Part shown: piece by piece, positions 16,367-24,390 of the stretch | Numbering within the stretch: position 1 is the stretch's first letter | How the letters are laid out: each line of letters starts with the position of its first letter | Origin: Candidatus Dormiibacterota bacterium | GTDB taxonomy: Bacteria > Chloroflexota > Dormibacteria > Aeolococcales > Aeolococcaceae | Direction: 5' to 3' | DNA: 35,255 nt | Assembly: GCA_036495095.1 (NCBI GenBank) | Contig: DASXNK010000144.1 | Location: forward strand, 1-35,255 | Notes under the pieces: generated by a model | The model's input: only the letters and a program-made list of their open reading frames with translations | Told to the model about the DNA's origin: nothing | Databases searched by the model: none | Translations under genes and position numbers: made by a program

Positions 16367-17410
16367 GTGTCTCTGCGCGCTCCCGCCGACGCCGCCGCTC
16401 CCTCGCTGCGCTCCCGGCTGCTGACCCCACGGACCGCCCTCTCGCTGGGCGCCACCGTGCTCATCATCGGGCTCGCGATCTGGCGCGCACCGGTGAACTG
16501 GCACGACGTGGGCAGCGCGATCCGCCATGCGGACCTCCGTCTGTACCTGGCCGGCATCGCCGCGTACTACCTCTCCTTCCTGGCGCGCACCCTGCGCTGG
16601 CAACTGCTCCTGCGCAACGCCGGTGAGCGCTGCCCGGCGGGTCCCCTGTACTCGACCCTGCTGGTGTCCTTCTTCGTCAACTGCGTCGTGCCCGCCAAGA
16701 TGGGAGACGTCTACCGCGCTTTTCTCCTGCGCACCCGGATGGGCGTGGGGGCGATGAAGGGCTTCGGAACGATCATCGCCGAGCGCCTCCTCGACCTCTT
16801 CGTGCTCATGGGCCTGCTCGTCGTCGCCGCGGTGGCGACCTTCGGCAGCCGCGTCCCCCACCAGTTCGTGCCCGCGCTCATCGCCGGTGCCGTGCTCTGC
16901 ACCATCGCCGCCGGCGGGCTGGTGGTGATGGGCCTCGGCCGCGGCCGCCGGCTGCTGCGGCTGCTCCCCGTGGGAGTGGTGCGCCGCTACGAGAGCTTCC
17001 GCCTCGGCACCATGAGCTCGTTCGGGCGCTGGCCCGAGGTGCTCCCCCTCTCGGTCCTGGTGTGGGCGCTCGAGGCGACCCGCCTCGCCTTCGTGGTCTA
17101 CGCCCTCGGCTACAGCAACCTGCTCACCCCCCGCCACTTCGTGCTCGTCGCCCTGGTGGCGGCGCTGCTCACCACCGTGCCCTTCACCCCCGGCGGCATC
17201 GGCCTCGTCGAGGCGGGCATGGTGGGGGTGCTCGTCGCCATCGACCCGCATGTCACCCAGACGGTGGCCGCGTCGATCGCCCTGCTCGACCGCAGCATCA
17301 GCTACGGCAGCCTGGTGGTGGTCGGCTGCGTCGTCTTCGCCCTCACCCACATCCGCGTCCCCAAGGTGGCGCCGCAGGCCCAGCCGCTCGTCGACAAGCC
17401 CGGCGGATGA
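16367..17410 (+). CDS. Flippase-like membrane protein of the YbhN / MprF N-terminal family
   Basis: This 347-residue protein has about seven or eight hydrophobic segments and belongs to the lysylphosphatidylglycerol-synthase transmembrane (UPF0104) family. Family blocks are AYYLSFLARTLRWQLLL, NCVVPAKMGDVYRAFLL with the conserved GD..R, and VPFTPGGIGLVEAGM near the C-terminus. Members flip or handle lipid-linked substrates; there is no aminoacyl-transferase domain, so it is not a full MprF. The start is set at the GTG at 16367, because upstream codons have no family match and a -10 lies there. It overlaps the epimerase gene as ATGA, so the pair probably acts together in envelope glycan or glycolipid production. 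The exact substrate is unknown. Confidence 0.85.
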   Translation: MSLRAPADAAAPSLRSRLLTPRTALSLGATVLIIGLAIWRAPVNWHDVGSAIRHADLRLYLAGIAAYYLSFLARTLRWQLLLRNAGERCPAGPLYSTLLVSFFVNCVVPAKMGDVYRAFLLRTRMGVGAMKGFGTIIAERLLDLFVLMGLLVVAAVATFGSRVPHQFVPALIAGAVLCTIAAGGLVVMGLGRGRRLLRLLPVGVVRRYESFRLGTMSSFGRWPEVLPLSVLVWALEATRLAFVVYALGYSNLLTPRHFVLVALVAALLTTVPFTPGGIGLVEAGMVGVLVAIDPHVTQTVAASIALLDRSISYGSLVVVGCVVFALTHIRVPKVAPQAQPLVDKPGG

Positions 17411-18339
17411 GGACGCTGGTCACCGGCGGAGCCGGCTTCATCGGCTCCACCCTGGTCGACGCGCTGCTCGCCGCCGGCCACGAGGTGACCGTGCTCGACG
17501 ACCTCTCCCGGGGACGCCGCGAGCAGGTCGGCGCCGGCGCCCGGCTGGTGGTCGGCGACGTCGCCGGGCCCACCGCCCGGGAGGCGCTGCTCGCCGCCCG
17601 CCCCGAGGTGGTGTTCCACGAGGCCGCGCAGATCGACGTGCGCCGCTCGGTGGCCGAGCCGCTGCTCGACACCACCATCAACGTGCTCGGCACCGTGAAC
17701 CTCCTCCAGGGCTGCGTCGACGCGGGCGTGCGCCGGGTGGTCTTCGCCTCCAGCGGCGGCGCCATCTACGGCGACACCGAGGTCGTCCCCACCCCCGAGA
17801 CCCATGCCGCCAACCCGGCCTCGCACTACGGCGCCGCCAAGCAGTGCGGCGAGGCGTACGGCGGCGTCTACCGGCTGCTCTACGGGCTCGAGTTCGTGGC
17901 CCTGCGCTACGCGAACGTCTACGGCCCCCGGCAGGACCCCCATGGCGAGGCCGGGGTGGTCGCGATCTTCGCGGAGAGGCTGCTCGCCGGCCGGCCGGCG
18001 ACGATCAACGGTGACGGCGGGCAGACCCGCGACTACGTCCACGTCGACGACGTGGTCGCCGCCAACCTGCTCGCGATGGAGACCCCCCACCCCGGCGCCT
18101 ACAACGTCGCCACCTCGGTGGAGACCGACGTCACCACCCTGTTCGGCCACATCGCCCGCGCCTGCGGCAGCGACGCCCCACCGCTCCACGGACCGGCCAA
18201 GCCGGGCGAGCAGCGGCGCTCCTGCCTCGAGGTGCGCCTCGCCGCCGAGCGCCTCGGCTGGCGGCCGCGGGTCGGCCTCGCCGAGGGGCTCGCGAACACC
18301 GTCGAGCACTTCCGCCGGGCGACCGCAGCCCGCAGCTAG
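17407..18339 (+). CDS. galE: NAD-dependent sugar epimerase, UDP-glucose 4-epimerase-like
   Basis: The protein is a 310-residue extended SDR with an intact active site. It has TGGAGFIGS (6-14) for NAD, the SSGGAIYG serine motif, YGAAK as catalytic YxxxK, and the substrate-side RYANVYGPRQDP and RDYVHVDDV. It would interconvert UDP-glucose and UDP-galactose, or the N-acetyl or uronic forms; the family cannot be split by eye. The ATG overlaps the flippase stop (ATGA at 17407-17410). The gene contrasts with the SDR at 6682-7725, which lacks YxxxK. Its TAG stop shares CTAG with the stop of the convergent gene at 18336. Confidence 0.9.
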   Translation: MRTLVTGGAGFIGSTLVDALLAAGHEVTVLDDLSRGRREQVGAGARLVVGDVAGPTAREALLAARPEVVFHEAAQIDVRRSVAEPLLDTTINVLGTVNLLQGCVDAGVRRVVFASSGGAIYGDTEVVPTPETHAANPASHYGAAKQCGEAYGGVYRLLYGLEFVALRYANVYGPRQDPHGEAGVVAIFAERLLAGRPATINGDGGQTRDYVHVDDVVAANLLAMETPHPGAYNVATSVETDVTTLFGHIARACGSDAPPLHGPAKPGEQRRSCLEVRLAAERLGWRPRVGLAEGLANTVEHFRRATAARS

Positions 18340-18854
18340 ACGACCCCGGCGGGGGCGGCGCCGAGCGCGCTCGCGGCCGCCTCCATGCAGCGCCCGGCGT
18401 GGTCGCGCAGCGCCGACACCGCATCCCGGACCCCCGGGTTCTCGCGGTAGCTCCCGCCCTCGAGCATCCGGCACGCCCAGCTCTCGTCCTCGATCGCGGC
18501 GGTGAGCAGGATCCGCACCGAGCCGAGCACCTCGAGCTCGTCGCCGGCCGCGCTCACCTCGATCTGGGCGAGCTGCTGCCGGTAGCCGGTGAGCTTCTTG
18601 CGCACCTCGGCGCCGATCTCGACGAGCGGGTCGCCGGGCGTGCGCGACTGCCCCGGCATCGCCACCGGGACCGGCCGAGGCCGCTCCAGCAGGGCGTCGA
18701 GCTCGGTGATGCGCTCCGCGGTGTACCCGGAGATCCGCTGCAACAGCTGCCGGTAGTCCTCAGCGGGCACCGGCTCGTGGCCGCCGCCGAGCGCGCGGAA
18801 GCTCCCGTAGAGGACGGCCAGGACCACGAGCAGGACGATGGCGTAGGTGAGCAC
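18336..18854 (-). CDS. Small single-pass membrane protein, unknown
   Basis: No family recognised. The 172-residue product starts with a hydrophobic segment (about 2-22) and then a soluble, mostly helical domain rich in Leu, Glu and Arg. Two cysteines lie in the C-terminal half (EDESWACRMLEGG and HAGRCMEAA). The composition is that of a real globular protein and not of a shadow frame. It starts with GTG 27 nt after the IF-1 stop, so it is probably co-transcribed with infA. Its stop and that of the convergent epimerase overlap completely in CTAG. Confidence 0.7.
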   Translation of the reverse strand: MLTYAIVLLVVLAVLYGSFRALGGGHEPVPAEDYRQLLQRISGYTAERITELDALLERPRPVPVAMPGQSRTPGDPLVEIGAEVRKKLTGYRQQLAQIEVSAAGDELEVLGSVRILLTAAIEDESWACRMLEGGSYRENPGVRDAVSALRDHAGRCMEAAASALGAAPAGVV

Positions 18855-18881
18855 GACCCGCCGCCCGCCGACGCCCCGGGG

Positions 18882-19190
18882 CTACTTGTAGCGGAAGGTG
18901 ATGCGGCCGCGGCTCAGGTCGTACGGACTGAGCTCGACCCGGACCCGGTCGCCGATGAGGATGCGGATGTAGAACTTGCGCATCTTCCCGGAGGTGTAGG
19001 CGAGCACCTCCTGCCCGGTCTGCAGCTTCACCTTGAACATCGCGTTCGGAAGCGGCTCGACCACGGTGGCGTCCATCTCGATCGTCTCTTCCTTGACCTC
19101 GGCGACGACCGCGTTCGCGGCGGCGTTGGGGTCACGGCGACGTGCGGGGCGGCGGCGGGCACCGCCGGGACGGGATGGACGACGCGCCAA
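18882..19190 (-). CDS. infA: Translation initiation factor IF-1 with basic N-terminal extension
   Basis: The last 70 residues are a textbook IF-1 OB-fold: [39 protein letters not shown] and [20 protein letters not shown]-1 blocks the ribosomal A site during initiation. Usual length is about 72 residues; here 102 because of about 32 extra residues rich in Arg and Pro ([19 protein letters not shown]). I chose the TTG at 19190, since GAGGTG lies 6-7 nt upstream; a GTG at 19199 in the same frame has no ribosome site. A shorter internal start cannot be excluded, but no ATG or GTG with a ribosome site is evident. The gene is outside any ribosomal-protein operon. Confidence 0.9.
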   Translation of the reverse strand: MARRPSRPGGARRRPARRRDPNAAANAVVAEVKEETIEMDATVVEPLPNAMFKVKLQTGQEVLAYTSGKMRKFYIRILIGDRVRVELSPYDLSRGRITFRYK

Positions 19191-19221
19191 GACAGACACC
19201 TCAGAACCGGGTAACTGCCGG

Positions 19222-19231
19222 AGCGTAGCAT
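19222..19231. promoter_or_regulatory. Overlapping divergent -10 elements (infA and the secreted protein)
   Basis: On the minus strand TACGCT (19222-19227), preceded by TG as an extended -10, would drive infA with about a 25-nt leader. On the plus strand TAGCAT (19226-19231) lies 9 nt before the ATG at 19241, a leaderless geometry. The two hexamers share two bases, so RNA polymerase could not occupy both at once. Confidence 0.45.
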
Positions 19232-19240
19232 GACGTCGCG

Positions 19241-19945
19241 ATGTCGCAGCAGGCCACGAGCCGCCGGACCGGCGCGGTGGTCGCACGCCTGCGCCCCGTC
19301 GCCGCTGCCGCGGCGCTGCTCGGAGCGGTGCTGCTGGTGCCCCTGGTGCGGATGGTGCCGGGCGACGGCGCCACCCCGCTGGCCCTCGACGCCTACCTCC
19401 CGCAGCACCCCGGCGAGCGGCTGACCTACCGCCTCAACGGCTCGCTGCGCGCCACCGTCGAGCTGCGCCTCGCCTCGCGACGGATCACCGCCGGGGTGCC
19501 CACGCTCTCGCTGGAGCGGCTCGACCCGCCGGCGGGGGCGACGGTTCTCCCCTTCGGCCTCAGCGGCGGCACCGTGCGGGTCGAGGGCGACACCGTGGTG
19601 CGCACCGCCGAGGGGGGCACGGTGCGCGACCTCGTCGGCCCGGTCGCCCCGGGGCGGACCTGGACCGACAGCCGCCGGGTCGCCGCCACCGGCGGCGCCG
19701 GGACGACCTTCACGGTGACCGAGGACCGCACCCTGCTGGGCCCCGCCGCGCTCGACGAGCCCGCCGGGCACCTCGACCACTGCCTGGTGGTCGAGGTGGT
19801 CTCCCGTGCCACCTCCGCGGGCGGCTCGGCGGCCACCGCGGGAGCGACGCTCTGGTACTGCGAGGGTGTCGGCCTGGCCCGGGCGGTGCTCCGCGGCGGC
19901 GGCTCCGGGGACACCGTCGACCTGGTGGCGGTGACCGGCCGGTGA
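19241..19945 (+). CDS. Secreted or membrane-anchored beta-rich protein, unknown
   Basis: The 234-residue product has a basic N-terminus, a hydrophobic segment (about 17-37), and then an external domain of alternating hydrophobic residues typical of beta sheet. It opens with [26 protein letters not shown]. Two cysteines (near LDHCLVV and LWYCEGVGL) could form a disulphide outside the cell. The W-Y-x-E-GVG-L ending recalls proteins that follow a DUF3108-like or lipocalin-like beta design, but I cannot name the family. It is divergent from infA with overlapping promoters and convergent with the lipoprotein gene 4 nt away. Confidence 0.65.
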   Translation: MSQQATSRRTGAVVARLRPVAAAAALLGAVLLVPLVRMVPGDGATPLALDAYLPQHPGERLTYRLNGSLRATVELRLASRRITAGVPTLSLERLDPPAGATVLPFGLSGGTVRVEGDTVVRTAEGGTVRDLVGPVAPGRTWTDSRRVAATGGAGTTFTVTEDRTLLGPAALDEPAGHLDHCLVVEVVSRATSAGGSAATAGATLWYCEGVGLARAVLRGGGSGDTVDLVAVTGR

Positions 19946-19949
19946 GCGG

Positions 19950-20318
19950 TCAGTGGGCGGGCGGCTGGGGGCTGCCCGGGTTCTGACCGCCGCTCGAGCC
20001 GGCGGAGCCGGCGGAGCCGTGGTGCACCGCGCTGCCCCTGCCGGACCTGCCCGCGGAGCTGGCGCTGCCGGGGACGATCTTCGACGGGTCGATGCTGGGC
20101 AGCGGCCCCAGCGGGGGCGGCGTGATCATCGGGAGGGCGGCGTGGGTCGCCACCGGGGGCAGGGTGACCGGGGCCGCGGTGGCGACCGCGGGCGTCGAGA
20201 CCGCCTCCGGCGTGGCCGCCGCCGGCTGGGTGGCGACCGCCCCCTGGCAGCCGGCGAGGGCGAGCAGCGCCACCGCGATCACCGCGATGCGCGCCGGCCG
20301 CTCCGGTGCTCTGGACAC
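19950..20318 (-). CDS. Small Pro/Ser/Ala-rich lipoprotein
   Basis: The 122-residue product begins with a basic stretch, a hydrophobic run (about 11-21) and a lipobox LAGC with Cys25, so it should be lipidated and surface-exposed. The rest is low-complexity: TPEAVSTP and PPPLGPLPS stretches, then a Gly/Ser/Arg tail. No domain is visible. The GTG at 20318 is preceded by GGGAGGGAGGA, an excellent ribosome site; longer open frames upstream run antisense through metH and are rejected. A 16-bp palindrome lies just upstream, shared with the metH promoter region. Confidence 0.7.
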   Translation of the reverse strand: MSRAPERPARIAVIAVALLALAGCQGAVATQPAAATPEAVSTPAVATAAPVTLPPVATHAALPMITPPPLGPLPSIDPSKIVPGSASSAGRSGRGSAVHHGSAGSAGSSGGQNPGSPQPPAH

Positions 20319-20330
20319 TCCTCCCTCCCA

Positions 20331-20346
20331 TCGGACCGCGGTCCGA
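20331..20346. promoter_or_regulatory. Perfect 16-bp palindrome, candidate operator
   Basis: tcggaccgcggtccga is a perfect 16-bp palindrome in the 114-nt region between the lipoprotein gene (-) and metH (+), 12 nt from the lipoprotein start and 86 nt from metH. It fits the size of a dimeric repressor site. No known regulator motif was recognised. Confidence 0.45.
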
Positions 20347-20404
20347 CACCTCACTGACGTGCGGCGGAGGCCGGACCTTGCACGGCTGGAGGAAGGACCA
20401 CCGG

Positions 20405-20410
20405 TAGAAT
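20405..20410 (+). promoter_or_regulatory. -10 element (TAGAAT) of metH
   Basis: TAGAAT matches the -10 consensus well and lies 22 nt before the ATG. GGAG at 20422-20425 is the ribosome site. A TTGCAC upstream is 21 nt away, too far for a normal -35. The leader is too short for a cobalamin or SAM riboswitch. Confidence 0.5.
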
Positions 20411-20432
20411 CGGATACCCCCGGAGCCTTCCC

Positions 20433-23400
20433 ATGACCGAGTCCACCTCCGCCCCCACCGCCGCCTCCCGGTACCTCGCCGCGCTGCGGTCGCGGGTGCT
20501 GGTGGCCGACGGCGCCATGGGGACCAGCCTGCAGAGCCACGAGCTCACCGCCGACGACTTCGGCGGCCGCGAGGGCTGGATCGACGGCCTGGTGCTCCAC
20601 CGCCCCGACCTGGTCGGCGGCATCCACCGGTCCTTCCTCGAGGCCGGCTGCGACATCGTCGAGACCTGCACCTTCCAGGCCACCCGGCTGCGCCTCGCCG
20701 AGTGGGGCGCCCCCGAGCGCACCCACGAGCTCAACGCCACCGCGGCGGCGCTGGCGCGCTCGGTCTGCGACGAGTTCGCCACCGCCGAGCGCCCCCGCTT
20801 CGTCGCCGGCAGCATCGGGCCCACCGGGTTCCTGCCGTCGTCCGACGATCCCTCGCTCGGGAACATCACCTTCGAGGAGCTCGTCGAGGCCTTCCGCGAG
20901 CAGGCCCGCGGCCTCGTCGAGGGCGGTGCCGACCTGCTGATCATCGAGACCGCACAGGACATCCTCGAGGTGAAGGCCTCGATCCACGGGGCGCGGCGCG
21001 CCTTCGCCGACCTGGGACGGGCGCTGCCGATCCAGGCCCAGGTCACCCTCGACACCTCGGGCCGAATGCTGCTCGGCACCGACATCGGCGCCGCCCTCGC
21101 CATCCTCGAGGGACTGCGCGTCGACGTGGTCGGGCTCAACTGCTCGACCGGGCCCGAGCACATGCGCGAGCCCATCCGCCACCTCTGCGCCCACACCCGG
21201 CTGCCGATCGCCTGCATCCCCAACGCCGGGCTGCCCCTCAACGTCGAGGGACGCGCCGTCTTCCCGCTCCAGCCGGTGCCGATGGCCGAGGCGCTCGAGG
21301 GCTTCGTCCGCGAGATCGGGGTGAACGTGGTCGGCGGCTGCTGCGGCACCACCCCGGAGCACATCCGCGAGCTGGTGGCGCGGGTGGGCGGCGCCGCCCC
21401 GCGCCCCCGCGAGGACGTGGACGACGCGCCGCGGCTGGCGAGCAGCATCCGCAGCGTGGCCCTCCACCAGGTGCCGGCGCCGCTGCTGATCGGCGAGCGG
21501 GTCAACGCCCAGGGCTCGCGGAAGATGAAGCGGCTGCTGCTCGCCGACGACTATGACGGCATCCTCGAGATCGCCCGCGAGCAGGTGGAGAGCGGCGCCC
21601 ACACCCTCGACGTGCAGGTGGCGCTGACCGAGCGCACCGACGAGTCCGAGCAGATGCGCGTGCTCACCAAGAAGCTGCAGATGAGCGTCGAGGCGCCGCT
21701 GGTCTTCGACACCACCGAGGCCGACGTGGTCCGCACCGCGCTGGAGACGTACCCGGGCCGGCCGGTGGTGAACAGCATCAACCTCGAGAGCGGCCGGGGC
21801 CGCTGCGACGCGGTGCTGCCGCTGGTGCGCGACCACGGCGCCGCGGTGATCGCGCTGACCATCGACAACTCAGCCGACGTCGGCGGGATGGCGAAGACCC
21901 GCGACACCAAGCTGCGGGCGGCGCGGCGCATCCACGAGATCGCCTGCGGCGAGTACGACCTGCAGCCCCACCAGCTGCTCTTCGACGCGCTCACCTTCAC
22001 TCTCGCCACCGGCGACCCGGAGTGGATCGACTCGGCGGTCGAGACCATCGAGGGCATCCGGCTGATCAAGCGCGAGCTGCCCGGGGTGCTCACCACGCTG
22101 GGGCTGAGCAACGTGTCGTTCGGGCTCTCGGCGGCGGCGCGCCCGGTGCTGAACAGCGTCTTCCTGTACCACTGCGTCGCCGCCGGTCTCGACACCGTGA
22201 TCATCAACCCCGCCCACGTCGTCGCCTACGCCGACATCCCCACCGCCGAGCGGGAGCTCGCCGAGGACCTGGTCTTCAACCGGCGCTCCGACGCCCTCGC
22301 CAGGTTCATCACCTTCTACGAGGCGAACAGCAGCGGGCAGCAGCAGGCCGAGCGCGCCGATCCCTTCGAGGGGATGGCGCCGCCGCAGCGGATCCACGCA
22401 CAGATCCTGCAGCGGCGCAAGGAGGGCATCGAGGAGCAGATCGACCTGGCGCTGCGGGAGCGCAGCCCGGTCGCGGTGATCAACGAGATCCTCCTCCCGG
22501 CGATGAAGGACGTCGGCGACCGCTTCGGCGCCGGCGAGCTGATCCTCCCCTTCGTGCTCCAGAGCGCCGAGGTGATGAAGCGCGCCGTCGGTCACGTCGA
22601 GCAGTTCCTCGACCGCAAGGAGGGGGTCACCAAGGGGACGGTGGTGCTCGCCACCGTCTACGGCGATGTCCACGACATCGGCAAGAACCTGGTGAAGACG
22701 ATCCTCAGCAACAACGGCTACACCGTGCACGACCTCGGCAAGCAGGTGCCGGTCAACACCATCATCGAGAGGGCGGTCGAGGTCGAGGCCGACGCCATCG
22801 GGCTCAGCGCGCTGCTGGTGAGCACCAGCAAGCAGATGCCCGCGTGCGTGGGCGAGCTCGACGCCCGCGGCCTGCAGTTCCCGGTGATCATCGGCGGCGC
22901 CGCCATCAACCGCGGCTTCGGCCGGCGCATCCTCCTGCTCGACGGTGACCGCGGCTACCACCCCGGCGTGTACTACTGCAAGGACGCCTTCGAGGGGCTG
23001 GACACGGTCGACCAGCTCGTCGACCCGGCGCGGCGCGGCCCCCTGCTGGAGCGCATCCGCGAGGAGGCGCTGACCTTCCGCGATGCCGAGGCGAGGCGGG
23101 CCAGGGAGCGCGCCGCCGCCCCGGTGGTGGCGGTGCCCGACCGCAGCGCGGTGCGCCGCGACGCGCCCGTGCCCACGCCGCCGTTCTGGGGGGCGCGGGT
23201 GCTGCGCGGCATCCCCATCGACGAGGTGGTGCCCCACATCGACCGGAACTCGCTGTTCAAGATGTCCTGGCAGTTCCGCGGCATCCGCGACCCCGAGGAG
23301 TGGGAGCGGCTGCTGCGCACCGAGCTGGAGCCGCGGCTGGCGCTCTCCATCGCCGAGGCGCGGAGCGACGGCCACCTCGACCTCCAGGCCGCGTACGGCT

Positions 23401-23975
23401 ACTGGCCGGCGCTGGCCGATGGCGACACCGTGCTCATCTATGCCCCCGATGAGGCCGAGCGGGTGGTCGCCCGGCTCACCTTCCCGCGCCAGCCCGGGCA
23501 GCACCGGCTCTGCCTCGCCGACTACCTGCGGCCGGTCTCCGAGGCGGGCGGCGAGCGCGACGTGATCGCCCTGCAGCTCGCCACCACCGGGCCGCGCGCC
23601 TCCGAGCTGTCCGAGGCGCTGCAGCGCGAGGACCGCTACGACGACATGCTCCGGGTCCACGGCTTCGCCACCCAGATGGCCGAGGCCACCGCCGAGTACG
23701 TCCACCGGCGCATCCGCACCGAGCTCGGCCTCGGCGACGACCAGGGCCGCCGCTACTCCCCCGGCTACGCGTCCTGCCCCGACCTCGAGGGCAACCGGGT
23801 GCTGCTGGAGCTGCTGCCCGCGGCCGAGGTCGGCGTCACCCTCACCGACGCCGCCCAGCTGGTGCCCGAGCAGTCCACCGTGGCCTTCGTGATGCACCAC
23901 CCCGAGGCCCGCTACTTCGACCTCCACCGGGCAGCCGCCGCCGCCCCCGCACTCGCCCAGGAGGACCGGACGTGA
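20433..23975 (+). CDS. metH: Cobalamin-dependent methionine synthase
   Basis: MetH transfers a methyl group from methyltetrahydrofolate to homocysteine via cobalamin. All four modules are present in 1180 residues (E. coli 1227). The homocysteine domain (about 15-320) has zinc ligands Cys237 in GLNCSTG and Cys303/Cys304 in GGCCGTTPEH. The pterin-binding barrel spans about 350-630 (LIGERVNAQGSRKMK, PLVFDTTEADV). The cobalamin cap and Rossmann domain span about 650-870, with the B12-His motif DVHDIG at 745-750. The C-terminal reactivation domain ends with RYSPGYASCPDLEGN, the SAM-binding RxxxGY..CPD pattern. It is coupled to a small NTF2-fold gene by a GTGA overlap. Confidence 0.97.
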   Translation: MTESTSAPTAASRYLAALRSRVLVADGAMGTSLQSHELTADDFGGREGWIDGLVLHRPDLVGGIHRSFLEAGCDIVETCTFQATRLRLAEWGAPERTHELNATAAALARSVCDEFATAERPRFVAGSIGPTGFLPSSDDPSLGNITFEELVEAFREQARGLVEGGADLLIIETAQDILEVKASIHGARRAFADLGRALPIQAQVTLDTSGRMLLGTDIGAALAILEGLRVDVVGLNCSTGPEHMREPIRHLCAHTRLPIACIPNAGLPLNVEGRAVFPLQPVPMAEALEGFVREIGVNVVGGCCGTTPEHIRELVARVGGAAPRPREDVDDAPRLASSIRSVALHQVPAPLLIGERVNAQGSRKMKRLLLADDYDGILEIAREQVESGAHTLDVQVALTERTDESEQMRVLTKKLQMSVEAPLVFDTTEADVVRTALETYPGRPVVNSINLESGRGRCDAVLPLVRDHGAAVIALTIDNSADVGGMAKTRDTKLRAARRIHEIACGEYDLQPHQLLFDALTFTLATGDPEWIDSAVETIEGIRLIKRELPGVLTTLGLSNVSFGLSAAARPVLNSVFLYHCVAAGLDTVIINPAHVVAYADIPTAERELAEDLVFNRRSDALARFITFYEANSSGQQQAERADPFEGMAPPQRIHAQILQRRKEGIEEQIDLALRERSPVAVINEILLPAMKDVGDRFGAGELILPFVLQSAEVMKRAVGHVEQFLDRKEGVTKGTVVLATVYGDVHDIGKNLVKTILSNNGYTVHDLGKQVPVNTIIERAVEVEADAIGLSALLVSTSKQMPACVGELDARGLQFPVIIGGAAINRGFGRRILLLDGDRGYHPGVYYCKDAFEGLDTVDQLVDPARRGPLLERIREEALTFRDAEARRARERAAAPVVAVPDRSAVRRDAPVPTPPFWGARVLRGIPIDEVVPHIDRNSLFKMSWQFRGIRDPEEWERLLRTELEPRLALSIAEARSDGHLDLQAAYGYWPALADGDTVLIYAPDEAERVVARLTFPRQPGQHRLCLADYLRPVSEAGGERDVIALQLATTGPRASELSEALQREDRYDDMLRVHGFATQMAEATAEYVHRRIRTELGLGDDQGRRYSPGYASCPDLEGNRVLLELLPAAEVGVTLTDAAQLVPEQSTVAFVMHHPEARYFDLHRAAAAAPALAQEDRT

Positions 23976-24379
23976 CCGTCATCGACAGCTTCCGCACCGC
24001 CATCGAGACCGGCGACCGGGGCGCCGCCACCGCGGGGTTCGCCGCGGACGTGGTGCTCCACAGCCCCGCGGTGATCTCCACCGACTACCGTGGCCGCGAC
24101 CTGGTTGCACAGATCACCGGCATGGCGATGCAGACCCTGAGCGGCATCCGCATCACCGACGAGCTGCACGGCGGGGGCGGCGACACCCACGCCCTGGTCT
24201 TCGAGGGAAATGTGGGCGACGAGCCGGCGCAGGGCGTCTTCCACCTCGCCACCCGCGACGGCGAGATCGTCGGCCTCACCCTGCTGCTGCGCCCGCTGCG
24301 CGCGGTGCAGGCCTTCGTCGAGACGATGCGCTCGCACGGCGCGCAGCCCGCCATCGACCACGCCCGCGGGGTGCGCTGA
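23972..24379 (+). CDS. NTF2-fold (SnoaL-like) small protein
   Basis: The 135-residue protein has the SnoaL-like pattern: an N-terminal helix (IDSFRTAIETGD), FAADVVLHSPAV, the GRDLVAQITGMAM segment, then beta strands (ALVFEGNVG, GVFHLATRDGEIVGLTLLLRP). Members include polyketide cyclases, ketosteroid isomerases and many proteins of unknown function. The pocket residues do not allow a reaction to be named. The GTG start lies inside the metH stop (GTGA, 23972-23975) with GGAGG 7 nt upstream, so it is translated with metH. A role in methionine metabolism is not evident. Confidence 0.8.
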   Translation: MTVIDSFRTAIETGDRGAATAGFAADVVLHSPAVISTDYRGRDLVAQITGMAMQTLSGIRITDELHGGGGDTHALVFEGNVGDEPAQGVFHLATRDGEIVGLTLLLRPLRAVQAFVETMRSHGAQPAIDHARGVR

Positions 24380-24390
24380 GCGACGGCCGG

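Noticed and set aside
20347-20432. Cobalamin or SAM riboswitch before metH
   Set aside because: Only about 20 nt lie between the likely transcription start and the ATG, too short for either aptamer, and no B12-box is seen.
19950-21836. A 628-codon minus-strand frame through metH
   Set aside because: Only its last 122 codons, after a strong ribosome site, look like a protein (lipoprotein); the rest is antisense to metH.
21870-23927. A 685-codon minus-strand frame inside metH
   Set aside because: It is fully antisense to the conserved metH reading frame and has biased shadow composition.
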